NCBI GenBank assembly: GCA_958295665.1
Contig: OY282560.1
Coordinates: forward strand, 45,198,333 to 45,262,332
Source of the DNA: Tipula vernalis
Lineage: Eukaryota > Arthropoda > Insecta > Diptera > Tipulidae
Reading direction: 5' to 3'
Length of the DNA: 64,000 nt
Shown piece after piece: positions 23,266-34,432 of this stretch (its first letter is position 1; each line of letters begins with the position of its first letter). The notes beneath the pieces were generated by a model. That model ran no database searches and was not told the DNA's origin. It worked only from the letters and a program-made list of their open reading frames with translations. The translations under genes and the position numbers were made by a program.

Positions 23266-23613
23266 AATGTAAAACCTACCGACTGTACAATAATTGAGAC
23301 AGATTCATCTAACGATTGCGTGGAAATAGTTGGTGAACATTATCGTTTCAAATTGAGGGTGGCAGTTACTTGTTTAAATTTGCATGGCAAGGAAATGATT
23401 CACTGGTAAACTACCAGTAAATCGATAAATCAAACAAATTTTTACCGTTTACCGGAAAATACAAATTCCGATAAATTTGCGGCTACTAATTGCTATGCTT
23501 AACAATAATTCATAAAACACATAGATTTTGTATTTTGAATTTTAGGTTTTGAATCTTAAGTTTTAAATTTTGAATTTTGAGTTTTAAGTGTTGAATTATG
23601 AATTTTAAGTTTT

Positions 23614-25148
23614 GAATTCAATTTGAATTTGAATTTGAATTTGAATTTGAATTTGAATTTGAATTTGAATTTGAATTTTATTTTTAATTTTAATTTTAAT
23701 TTTAATTTTAATTTTAATTTCAATTTCAATTTCAATTTCAATTTCAATTTCAATTTCAATTTCACTTTCAATTTCAAATTCAATTTCACTTTCAATTTCA
23801 ATTTCAATTTCACTTTCAATTTCAATTTCAATTTCAATTTCAATTTCACTTTCAATTTCAATTTCAATTTCAATTTCACTTTCAATTTCAATTTCAATTT
23901 CACTTTCAATTTCACTTTCAATTTCACTTTCAATTTCACTTTCAATTTCACTTTCAATTTCACTTTCAATTTCACTTTCAATTTCACTTTCAATTTCACT
24001 TTCAATTTCAATTTCAATTTCAATTTCAATTTCCATTTCAATTTCACTTTCAATTTCACTTTCAATTTCACTTTCAATTTCACTTTCAATTTCACTTTCA
24101 ATTTCACTTTCAATTTCACTTTCAATTTCACTTTCAATTTCACTTTCAATTTCACTTTCAATTTCACTTTCAATTTCACTTTCAATTTCACTTTCAATTT
24201 CACTTTCAATTTCAATTTCAATTTCAATTTCAATTTCACTATCAATTTCACTTTCAATTTCACTTTCAATTTCACTTTCAATTTCACTTTCAATTTCACT
24301 TTCAATTTCACTTTCAATTTCAATTTCAATTTCAATTTCAATTTCCATTTCAATTTCACAATCAATTTCACTTTCAATTTCACTTTCAATTTTACTTTCA
24401 ATTTCACTATCAATTTCACTTTCAATTTCACTTTCAATTTCACTTTCAATTTCACTTTCAATTTTAATTTCAATTTCAATTTCAATTTCACTATCAATTT
24501 CACTTTCAATTTCACTTTCAATTTCACTATCAATTTCACTTTCAATTTCACATTCAATTTCAATTTCAATTTCACTTTCAATTTCAATTTCAATTTCACT
24601 TTCAATTTCACTTTCAATTTCAATTTCAATTTCACTTTCAATTTCACTAGCAATTTCACTTTCAATTTCACATTCAATTTCACTTTCAATTTCACTTTCA
24701 ATTTCACTTGCAATTTCACTTTCAATTTCAATTTCAATTTCACTTTCAATTTCAATTTCACCTTCTATTTCAATATCAATTTCAATTTCACTGTCAATTT
24801 CACTTTCAATTTCACTGTCAATTTCACTTTCTATTTCACATTCAATTTGAATTTCACTGTCAATTTCACTTTCAATTTCAATTTCAATTTCAATTCAATT
24901 TCAATTTCAATTTCAATTTCAATTTCAATTTCAATTTCAATTTCAATTTCAAGTTCAATTTCAATTTCAATTTCAATTTCAATTTCAATTTCAATTTCAA
25001 TTTCAATTTCAATTTCAATTTCAATTTCAATTTCAATTTCAATTTCAATTTCAATTTCAATTTCAATTTCAATTTCAATTTCAATTTCAATTTCAATTTC
25101 AATTTCAATTTCAATTTCAATTTCAATTTCAATTTCAATTTCAATTTT
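23614..25148 (+). repeat. Hexanucleotide block, unit 3
   Basis: The shortest block. It ends with the longest nearly pure TTTCAA run, about 24890-25144. The marker haplotype lies near 24650-24790. Confidence 0.95.
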
Positions 25149-25513
25149 AAAACATTAACTATCGGCTTTATTATGTGTCTGAAACCGGGCCGAGTCTGTC
25201 CTCACTAACATTCCTTTCCCATTCCTCGATTTTGTTATATGTAAAAATGGTGTACGATGGCTGCCTGGCCAGGACCGGATATCACACTATTAGACTTATG
25301 TGGTTATCGATGTGGGGGCCTTTATTTATGGGGTGAATATTGCTATATTTGGCTTTATGAAAAGCTGAGTATGATGGTACATATTTCCTTGGTGAGGGAT
25401 AGTTATGGTGTCGTGTTGTAACACGGGTATAGTGGTGTAGTAATCGCATTTATAATACAGGAGACTTGCTTAATGCTTGATCGTACATTGCAATCAAGCA
25501 ATCAATCAAAACC

Positions 25514-25760
25514 TTTTTCATCATCTGATTACGATCGGTGATGAAGATGAACACATCTATGACCCCCTGTTGAGAGTGCCAAATCCATGGGCCGACCCGC
25601 CTTTCATGTCAGCACTACAGGTTGGCATGAAGCCATGCAATGTGCAGGTGGTTTTCAAAGACGGATCTGTAGCCGCCCGTCCTCGATTTGGCTATTCCAG
25701 GCGTAAAGTAGAACGGTAAAAAATAAATCAAGAAATCAAACAAACAATCAATCAAAAAAA
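25514..25760 (+). mobile_element. SINE body, unit 3/4 spacer
   Basis: Same headless copy as at 22159-22405. Confidence 0.85.
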
Positions 25761-25776
25761 TGTTGCGGAATTTTGC

Positions 25777-25962
25777 TCAGGACGCAAGCTGGTCGTAAAA
25801 AGCTTGAGGGCGTCTTTGATAAACCTTCACAAATGTGATGTTAAAGTGACGGCCATGAAATCTGAGTGTACAGATCCGATTACCGACAAGCATGAAATCA
25901 GTCACAAATTGACGAAATCGGTTGCTAATCAAGGAACCGACGCCAAATTCATTTTTATCCAT
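25777..25962 (-). pseudogene. Antisense LINE endonuclease fragment, unit 3
   Basis: The predicted peptide is identical to the other three copies. Confidence 0.6.
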
Positions 25963-25982
25963 GTTATTGCTGTGACAATGTG

Positions 25983-26612
25983 CGATGCAGCAGTTATGAA
26001 CAAGATGAGATCAACGGTAATTAAAATCCAGCTAGCGGTAATTAAAATTATATACTTACTGTCACATTATTTGAATTAGAAAATGAAGTAACTTATTCTA
26101 AAGAGGATGACGAAGATGAATTTAGTGAAGGTTTAAATATAATAATAACAGATAATTCATTCAGTTCAGTGTGACATTTCTCATGATGAATTGTTTCCGG
26201 TTATCAACAAAATACGACGAGTAGTAAAATTGTTTCGGTGTTCACTAACCAAAAATGACATCACCCTTCAAAAGCAAATCTTATATGAATTTTGAAAGGA
26301 TATGTCTTTAATTCTAGACAAGAACAGCGATAGCAGCAGTGATGATGGAACAGCTTATTAGCTATGCTGGATATTGATATAAATATTGATATAATTTTTC
26401 AGAACAGGAATTGAGTTGAATTAATGAAATTAAATCGGCATTGGAGCCTGTAAATTAGCAGTAGAATCTTTGGGCTCATCAGAAGTGCTCGGTTTCTATA
26501 AAATCCGATGTATTTTGGCCAAACTAGTCACCAAGAATTATGGTTTATGTAATTTACTAAGTAAAACTGCAATAGTAAAACTAATTGTGTGCATTGCATT
26601 GTTGAGCGTTTA
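25983..26612 (+). pseudogene. hAT transposase fragment, unit 4
   Basis: Same fragment. It carries the TTAGCTATGCTGG variant (near 26357) shared with unit 1, but otherwise resembles units 2 and 3 in the acidic region near 26100. Confidence 0.65.
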
Positions 26613-26960
26613 AATGTAAAACCTACCGACTGTACAATAATTGAGACAGATTCATCTAACGATTGCGTGGAAATAGTTGGTGAACATTATCGTTTCAAAT
26701 TGAGGGTGGCAGTTACTTGTTTAAATTTGCATGGCAAGGAAATGATTCACTGGTAAACTACCAGTAAATCGATAAATCAAACAAATTTTTACCGTTTACC
26801 GGAAAATACAAATTCCGATAAATTTGCGGCTACTAATTGCTATGCTTAACAATAATTCATAAAACACATAGATTTTGTATTTTGAATTTTAGGTTTTGAA
26901 TCTTAAGTTTTAAATTTTGAATTTTGAGTTTTAAGTGTTGAATTATGAATTTTAAGTTTT

Positions 26961-28790
26961 GAATTCAATTTGAATTTGAATTTGAATTTGAATTTGAATT
27001 TGAATTTGAATTTGAATTTGAATTTGAATTTGAATTTGAATTTGAATTTGAATTTTATTTTTAATTTTAATTTTAATTTTAATTTTAATTTTAATTTCAA
27101 TTTCAATTTCAATTTCAATTTCAATTTCAATTTCAATTTCAATTTCACTTTCAATTTCACTATCAATTTCACTTTCAATTTCACTTTAAATTTCAATTTC
27201 AATTTCACTTTCAATTTCACTTTCAATTTCACTTTCAATTTCACTTTCAATTTCACATTCAATTTCACTTTCAATTTCACTTTCAATTTCACTTTCAATT
27301 TCACTATCAATTTCACTTTCAATTTCACTTTCAATTTCACTTTCAATTTCACTTTCAATTTCACTTTCAATTTCACTTTCAATTTCACTTTCAATTTCAC
27401 TTTCAATTTCAATTTCAATTTCACTTTCAATTTCCATTTCAATTTCACTTTCAATTTCACTTTCAATTTCACTTTCAATTTCACTTTCAATTTCACAATC
27501 AATTTCAATTTCAATTTCACCTTCAATTTCAATTTCAATTTCAATTTCACTTTCAATTTTAATTTCAATTTCAATTTCAATTTCACTATCAATTTCACTT
27601 TCAATTTCACTTTCACTATCAATTTCAATTTCAATTTCAATTTCACTTTCAATTTCACTTTCAATTTCACTATCAATTTCACTTTCAATTTCACTTTCAA
27701 TTTCAATTTCAATTTCACTTTCAATTTCACTTTCAATTTCACTATCAATTTCAATTTCAATTTCACTTTCAATTTCACTTTCAATTTCACATTCAATTTC
27801 ACTTTCAATTTCACTTTCAATTTCACTATCAATTTCACTTTCAATTTCACTTTCAATTTCAATTTCAATTTCAATTTCAATTTCCATTTCAATTTCACTT
27901 TCAATTTCACTTTCAATTTCACTTTCAATTTCACTTTCAATTTCACAATCAATTTCAATTTCAATTTCACCTTCAATTTCAATTTCAATTTCAATTTCAC
28001 TATCAATTTTAATTTCAATTTCAATTTCAATTTCACTATCAATTTCACTTTCAATTTCACTTTCAATTTCACTTTCAATTTCACTATCAATTTCACATTC
28101 AATTTCAATTTCAATTTCACTTTCAATTTCAATTTCAATTTCACTTTCAATTTCACTTTCAATTTCAATTTCAATTTCACTTTCAATTTCACTAGCAATT
28201 CCACTTTCAATTTCACATTCAATTTCACTTTCAATTTCACTTTCAATTTCACTTGCAATTTCACTTTCAATTTCACTTTCAATTTCACTTTCAATTTCAA
28301 TTTCACCTTCTATTTCAATATCAATTTCAATTTCACTGTCAATTTCACTTTCAATTTCACTTTCAATTTCACTTTCAATTTCACTTTCAATTTCACTTTC
28401 AATTTCAATTTCACTTTCAATTTCACTATCAATTTCACTATCAATTTCAATTTCAATTTCAATTTCCATTTCCATTTCAATTTCAATTTCAATTTCACTG
28501 TCAATTTCACTTTCAATTTCAATTTCAATTTCACTGTCAATTTCACTTTCTATTTCACATTCAATTTCAATTTCACTGTCAATTTCACTTTCAATTTCAA
28601 TTTCAATTTCAATTTCAATTTCAATTCAATTTCTATTTCAATTTCAATTTCAATTTCAATTTCAATTTCAATTTCAATTTCAATTTCAAGTTCAATTTCA
28701 ATTTCAATTTCAATTTCAATTTCAATTTCAATTTCAATTTCAATTTCAATTTCAATTTCAATTTCAATTTCAATTTCAATTTCAATTTTA
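26961..28790 (+). repeat. Hexanucleotide block, unit 4
   Basis: Same architecture. It has an internal duplication of a CCATTTC/CACAATC-containing module near 27430-27560 and 27880-27990. The marker haplotype lies near 28190-28340. Confidence 0.95.
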
Positions 28791-29154
28791 AAACATTAAC
28801 TATCGGCTTTATTATGTGTCTGAAACCGGGCCGAGTCTGTCCTCACTAACATTCCTTTCCCATTCCTCGATTTTGTTATATGTAAAAATGGTGTACGATG
28901 GCTGCCTGGCCAGGACCGGATATCACACTATTAGACTTATGTGGTTATCGATGTGGGGGCCTTTATTTATGGGGTGAATATTGCTATATTTGGCTTTATG
29001 AAAAGCTGAGTATGATGGTACATATTTCCTTGGTGAGGGATAGTTATGGTGTCGTGTTGTAACACGGGTATAGTGGTGTAGTAATCGCATTTATAATACA
29101 GGAGACTTGCTTAATGCTTGATCGTACATTGCAATCAAGCAATCAATCAAAACC

Positions 29155-29401
29155 TTTTTCATCATCTGATTACGATCGGTGATGAAGATGAACACATCTA
29201 TGACCCCCTGTTGAGAGTGCCAAATCCATGGGCCGACCCGCCTTTCATGTCAGCACTACAGGTTGGCATGAAGCCATGCAATGTGCAGGTGGTTTTCAAA
29301 GACGGATCTGTAGCCGCCCGTCCTCGATTTGGCTATTCCAGGCGTAAAGTAGAACGGTAAAAAATAAATCAAGAAATCAAACAAACAATCAATCAAAAAA
29401 A
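29155..29401 (+). mobile_element. SINE body, end of unit 4
   Basis: Same headless copy, in the last unit just before the right edge of the array. Confidence 0.85.
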
Positions 29402-29417
29402 TGTTGCGGAATTTTGC

Positions 29418-29603
29418 TCAGGACGCAAGCTGGTCGTAAAAAGCTTGAGGGCGTCTTTGATAAACCTTCACAAATGTGATGTTAAAGTGACGGCCATGAA
29501 ATCTGAGTGTACAGATCCGATTACCGACAAGCATGAAATCAGTCACAAATTGACGAAATCGGTTGCTAATCAAGGAACCGACGCCAAATTCATTTTTATC
29601 CAT
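29418..29603 (-). pseudogene. Antisense LINE endonuclease fragment, unit 4
   Basis: The predicted peptide is identical to the others. The array ends 17 bases after it, and unrelated sequence follows GACAGA at 29615-29620. Confidence 0.6.
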
Positions 29604-29955
29604 GTTATTGCTGTGACAGAGAGTTATTCTGATGCGACTAGTCTCATTTCCTGCAGCGCTATGAGGTTGAGTTTAAACGTTGATGTTTGTTCGAAGAGTT
29701 GATGGAGGCTCTGGTACAAACCTATGAAAATTCAAAAACATAGTTGTTGCACAATTGGTGCAATTGTCCCTTCGGAAAATCGTAACGACGATATCCCGCA
29801 TATTAAAATCCCGCTTAATTAAAATTGTGCCCAAAAAAAAAACCCCACTGTTTAAATTTCATTTTTTTATAATCATGCTTTAAAAACCCTGGTTCCGCAA
29901 AAATAAAAATCCCGGTTTCCCAGAAGGGGCGGTCCTCGGCATTTCCTCGCGATTA

Positions 29956-30063
29956 CGGGATTTTGTACCTTCGGGATTTTGTCCCATCGTGATTTTCTAC
30001 CCTCGGGATCCAGTCCCTCGAGATTATGTCTCGCGGGAATTTGTTCTTTGGGAATACGTCACC
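29956..30063 (+). repeat. 16 bp minisatellite, about seven degenerate copies
   Basis: Units of the form CGGGATTTTGTCCCTT start at 29956, 29972, 29988, 30004, 30019, 30034 and 30049, with a period of 16 and then 15. GC content is higher than in the surrounding DNA. Confidence 0.8.
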
Positions 30064-32111
30064 AACCCTGTCCTTATATCGTGTGTCTGTCGCCCAAGGT
30101 CGTTGTAGTGATTCGAAAAACTACCGAGGCTCATGCTGAGGTTTCGTAACAAAAATGTTTTATAGGTTGGGCTGTTAACCCAACGCTAACCCCCTATAGA
30201 ACAACCAATGGACCCATTTCCATCCTGCATGCCAAGTTATCCCACAAAAAGGCACTGATTTTACTTTTTTTTAGTTTTCCTTTTCGAAAACTATTGACTT
30301 GCCTTATCTGTTATTACTAATGCGTCGCACCGACTTTAATTTCTACGGCACTCACTTAATATTTAAATTTAAATTTTCCTCTACAAAAATTTTCACAACT
30401 TGCTTGACAGATGTTACTTCATTCATAAAAATTTAGATTTTTAAAGAACAGGCAATGCTACATCCATTCCGTATAACAGACTTTTAACAAATTTATTTTT
30501 TTTTCCCCGCCAAATATTTGTATGTTACTTCTACAATAAGTCAATAAAATCTAACATAAAGATAATTCGGTAGTTGTTTATCATAATGTAAGACGTGCAA
30601 CAGGGATGTAATCGACTCAGTACAACATTCATGATTAACTCTATTTATTCTGGGGCGTCTGTGATGGAGCTGTACTTAAAACAATTGACTTAATAACAAT
30701 TTACAGCTATACAATATTGATAAATATGTTATTGTTTTCGCTTCAATATGTATCAAACTTTATTGTTGAACATTTTTTTGTTTGGTATATTATTGAAAAT
30801 ATTTTTTATGCCAGTCCAATTATTGAAATCATCCAAAGTAGTAGTTGTATTTCATTTGTTTTGTAAACACAAGTGTTTGTCTTGCAAGGACCAAGAGTAG
30901 TTTGTTCAATATCTGAAAATATGCAACTATTGTCCTTCGATAGCATTCACAACAGGGAAATTCATTCATCTACATGTTGGAACCAATAACTGTCTACATA
31001 ACTCTACATTACACCTAAATTCATCCCCAAATAGATATTTGGTTATACCTGAACCTTCAAATAATAGTTGAAGACGACTTAGATGACCGTGTTGTGTGAT
31101 TTTGTGCAAATATCCCACTCGTTAAGGCGCATCCTCATCTCATATATCGGTGAACGGTATTAGTGAAAATTTGCCACTCTACACAATAAGGTAGTATAAC
31201 AGTTTTGAAATGAAGCACATGTATGCCGACATACTAATATGTACCGTTATAAAATTTCTCGCACTCCAAACTTACAATTTTTTTTGTTCAGGTACATTTT
31301 TAATATTTTAGAAAGTCTGCAAATACCAAATTAGTAATTTTTTTAGTAAGATGGACGACTAAATTTTATTAGTAGCTATATTAAATACTAACCGAATTAT
31401 TTTACGTACATTTTAAAGTTAATGGGGCACCCACTAGGGTGCGAAATGACAATTCGTTTTTGATTTACAATGAATCACTCAGCGTGTAAATCGAGGTGTT
31501 TGTGTAAATTCACAAATCCGGTCACCTGAATCATAAAAAACGCATTTTTTTTCGTGCGTTTAGAGTTATTTACCTCAATTTGGGTGTTTTGATTTTATAT
31601 CACAAAGGGCATGCCCGTACACATTTTTTTTGTTTGTTAAATTAAATGCGAAATGATTTGACATTATAATAAGCCTCAAGAATTATACATATCCCAATAT
31701 GGAGTTATAATTAAAATATCAAAAAAATTTCGTAACACAGGTAAATCAACCGTGAAATGATGAACTACCTACATATAAGTTCGCGCGAGGTGCAGTTTTA
31801 AATAAAATTTCCAAAGAAGAAAATAATTAATTTTTGACTTTAATTTTTGTCTTAGGATTTTTGAATAAATTATTGATTGATTTACATGAAAATAAAAATG
31901 TTGATTGACCTCTCATTTTTTTTGTTTTTTTTGGTAAAATAGTTAAATAACAATATAATTAATAACAGCTCGAAAGTAAACCTTTATGAATTTTACTGTA
32001 TGTACATACTTTTCACGATTCGCACGTGCCTGTGTGCGCTTTTGTTTTTAATTTCATTGAATTATGAAAAATTAATTGTGTCCAACAATATAACCAACAT
32101 ATAGAGTAAGA

Positions 32112-32231
32112 AATGACTTTAATGCTTTTGTTAACCGAGTTTAGATATGGCACTTACCTATAAGTACATTAACTCATACTTCGCTAATGTGAAGTCGACT
32201 CGGTTGTTAATCTCAACATGTTGTAAAGTCA
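32112..32231. repeat. Short inverted repeat (ATGACTTTA...ACCGAGT arms)
   Basis: The left arm ATGACTTTA...GTTAACCGAGT is mirrored by ACTCGGTTGTTAA...TAAAGTCAT on the right. Total span is about 120 bp, consistent with a MITE remnant. Confidence 0.55.
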
Positions 32232-34108
32232 TAAAGTTCTATTTTAACATAAAAGGTTACAAACTTTAAGTTTAAGCCACACATTTATCTCAAGCACAAT
32301 TTATTAAAAACTAAAATTCATTCTACATAAGTCTTAGGGCGATTCCTAATATTTATTTGAAGGGATTATTCAGACGTCTAGTTTTAAAAAATATTCTTTG
32401 AAAAAAAAAATGGTTTAGCTATAAGATAGTTTTAAGAAACTATGAAATTGGGTGTCGCTAATTCAAATGAATATCCTGGCGAAACCAAATTGCTTGTCAG
32501 TCTAGTGACTCCAGGAATACAAGCGAAAAACATTTCGGTCAAAAACAGAAAGGAGTTTCGATCAAAAATTAGATGTTAACTTAATCAAAATATTTTTAAT
32601 CTGAATTCCCTATTCAGAAGGTTGTTCAATCAAAACTTTTTTGACTAGGATTTTTTTTGAATTTTTGACTGAAGAGATTCTTTCGGGGATATGGTTAAAA
32701 AAGCACTCAAAAACAAAAGGTTTCGGTAAGAAAACTATTCGTCTGAAACGGCTCCATTTGAAATTAACAACCTTCTTGAAAGACCAGTCACAAATTTTTG
32801 GACTGGAATAGTTTTTGGTAGGTTTGCTTTTTTAACTGAAACCTTTTGTACACCTGTATATGTTTTTCTTGCCGTGACCTGCGTTTAACTCCGAAGAACA
32901 TTATCTCAAATTTATTTTGCTGGGAGAAATTTTTACTTATAAAAGGGTCACAATACCAAATTGAAAGCGACAAATATCTCTAATAGAAAACATACATAAT
33001 GATAGAACATGGAAAGTAAGATTTAATTTTAAAATATTCTAGAAAATGGAGTTCTCGTCCATTCTAATTTTAAAATTAAATCTCTATTTTCCAGAATGAT
33101 TCAAAATTAAATCTTGTTTTTCCAGCATTTCTGACAAAGAAGGATTTAATTTTAAAATATTCTGGAAAATGGAGATTTCCATTCTAATTTTAAAATTAAA
33201 TCTAAATTTTTAAGGGAATTTTTAAAATTAAATCTTAATTTGTCAGAAACTCTGGAAAAAGAAGATTTAATTTTGAAATATTCTGGAAAATGGAGATTTA
33301 ATTTTAAAATTAGAATGAAAATTTCCATTTCCCAGGACATTTTAAAATTGAATCTAAAAGGAAGATTTAATTTTAAAAAAACTAGAAAGTGGATATTTCC
33401 ATTCTAATTTTGAAATTAAAAATCCATTTTCCAGCATTTTTCAAAATTAAATCTTCTTTACCAGAATTTTAGACAAATTTTAATTTCATTATTAGAATGA
33501 AAAACTTCATTTTTCAGAATTTTGTCGATTAAGTCTTCCTTCTAGATTTAATTTTAAAATGTCCTGGAAAATGGAAATTTTTATTTCAATTTTAAAATTA
33601 AATCTCCATTTTCTAGAATATTTTTAAATTAGATCTTGTTTGTCAAAAATTCTAGTAAAGAAGAATTAATTTTAAAATATTCTGGAAAATAGAGATTTAA
33701 TTTCAAAATTGAAATAGAAATTTCCATTTTTCAGACATTTTAAAATTAAATCTAGAAGAAAGACTTAATTGACAAAATTCTGAAAAATTAAGATTTCCAT
33801 TCAAATAATGAAGTGAAATTTCGGTTTTCCAGAATATTTTAAAATTAAATCTTCCTTTATCTGAAATTCTGGAAAAAGGAGTTTTAATTTTGAAATATTC
33901 CAGAAAATGGAGATTTAATTTCAAAATTGCAATAGAATTCTCTAATTTCCAGAATTTATTAAATTAAAGCATCCTTTTAGATTTAAATTTAAAATGCTCT
34001 TCAAAATGGAAATTTCCATTCAAATTTTAAAACTAAATCTCCATTTTCCAGAATATTTCATAATTAAATCTTCCTTTCTCGGAACTTTTAGAAAAAGAAG
34101 ATTTAATT

Positions 34109-34432
34109 ACCGAGCAAACGGCAGTGGTTAAAGCTGCGGCGGTTGGATCGGGAGGTACCGGGTTCGAATCCCTATAAGGGCGGGATGCAAACGGGATTTT
34201 TCATCATCTGATTACGATCGGTGATGAAGATGAACACATCTATGACCCCCTGTTGAGAGTGCAGAATCCATGGGCCGACCCACCTTTCATGTCAGCACTA
34301 CAGGTTGGCATGAAGCAATGCAATGTGCAGGTGGTTTTTCAAAGACGGATCTGTAGCCGCCCGTCCTCGATTTGGCTACTCCAAGCGTAAAGTAGGACGG
34401 TAAAAAATTAATCAAGAACAAACAACAACAAC
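34109..34432 (+). mobile_element. Complete tRNA-derived SINE with 11 bp target duplication
   Basis: A-box-like TGGTTAAAGCTG at 34125-34136 and a perfect B box GGTTCGAATCC at 34161-34171 form a tRNA-related head with an RNA polymerase III promoter. The body shared with the macrosatellite follows, then a tail of AACAAC units. The duplication AAGATTTAATT is exact at 34098-34108 and 34433-34443, so this is a clean insertion into the palindromic field. Confidence 0.92.
34125..34171 (+). promoter_or_regulatory. Internal pol III promoter (A and B boxes) of SINE
   Basis: TGGTTAAAGCTG fits the A-box consensus and GGTTCGAATCC fits the B-box consensus, spaced as in tRNA genes. The sequence does not fold into an obvious intact tRNA, so I call it a SINE head rather than a tRNA gene. 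Confidence 0.8.

Larger units (their letters stand above)
15545..29620 (+). repeat. Macrosatellite: four tandem composite units of 3.36-3.66 kb
   Basis: Unit starts, taken at CGATGCAGCAG, are 15545, 19201, 22628 and 25983, giving lengths of 3656, 3427, 3355 and about 3638. Each unit holds, in order: hAT transposase fragment, AT-rich lead-in, hexanucleotide block, about 370 bp of unique DNA, SINE body, antisense LINE endonuclease fragment. Length differences lie almost wholly in the hexanucleotide blocks. The non-repetitive parts differ by only a few substitutions and one small indel variant. GACAGA occurs at 15539-15544 and at 29615-29620, at the two edges of the array. Confidence 0.9.
29621..32505. 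other. AT-rich non-coding region
   Basis: No gene recognised. It contains a 16 bp minisatellite (29956-30063), a dyad GGTTGGGC/ACCCAAC near 30162-30190 in a stretch that looks like the 3' end of an old LINE, and an inverted repeat at 32112-32231. The rest is simple AT-rich DNA. Confidence 0.4.

Noticed and set aside
34125..34171. Functional tRNA gene
   Set aside because: A and B boxes are present, but the segment continues into a SINE body with tail and target duplication and no clear cloverleaf.
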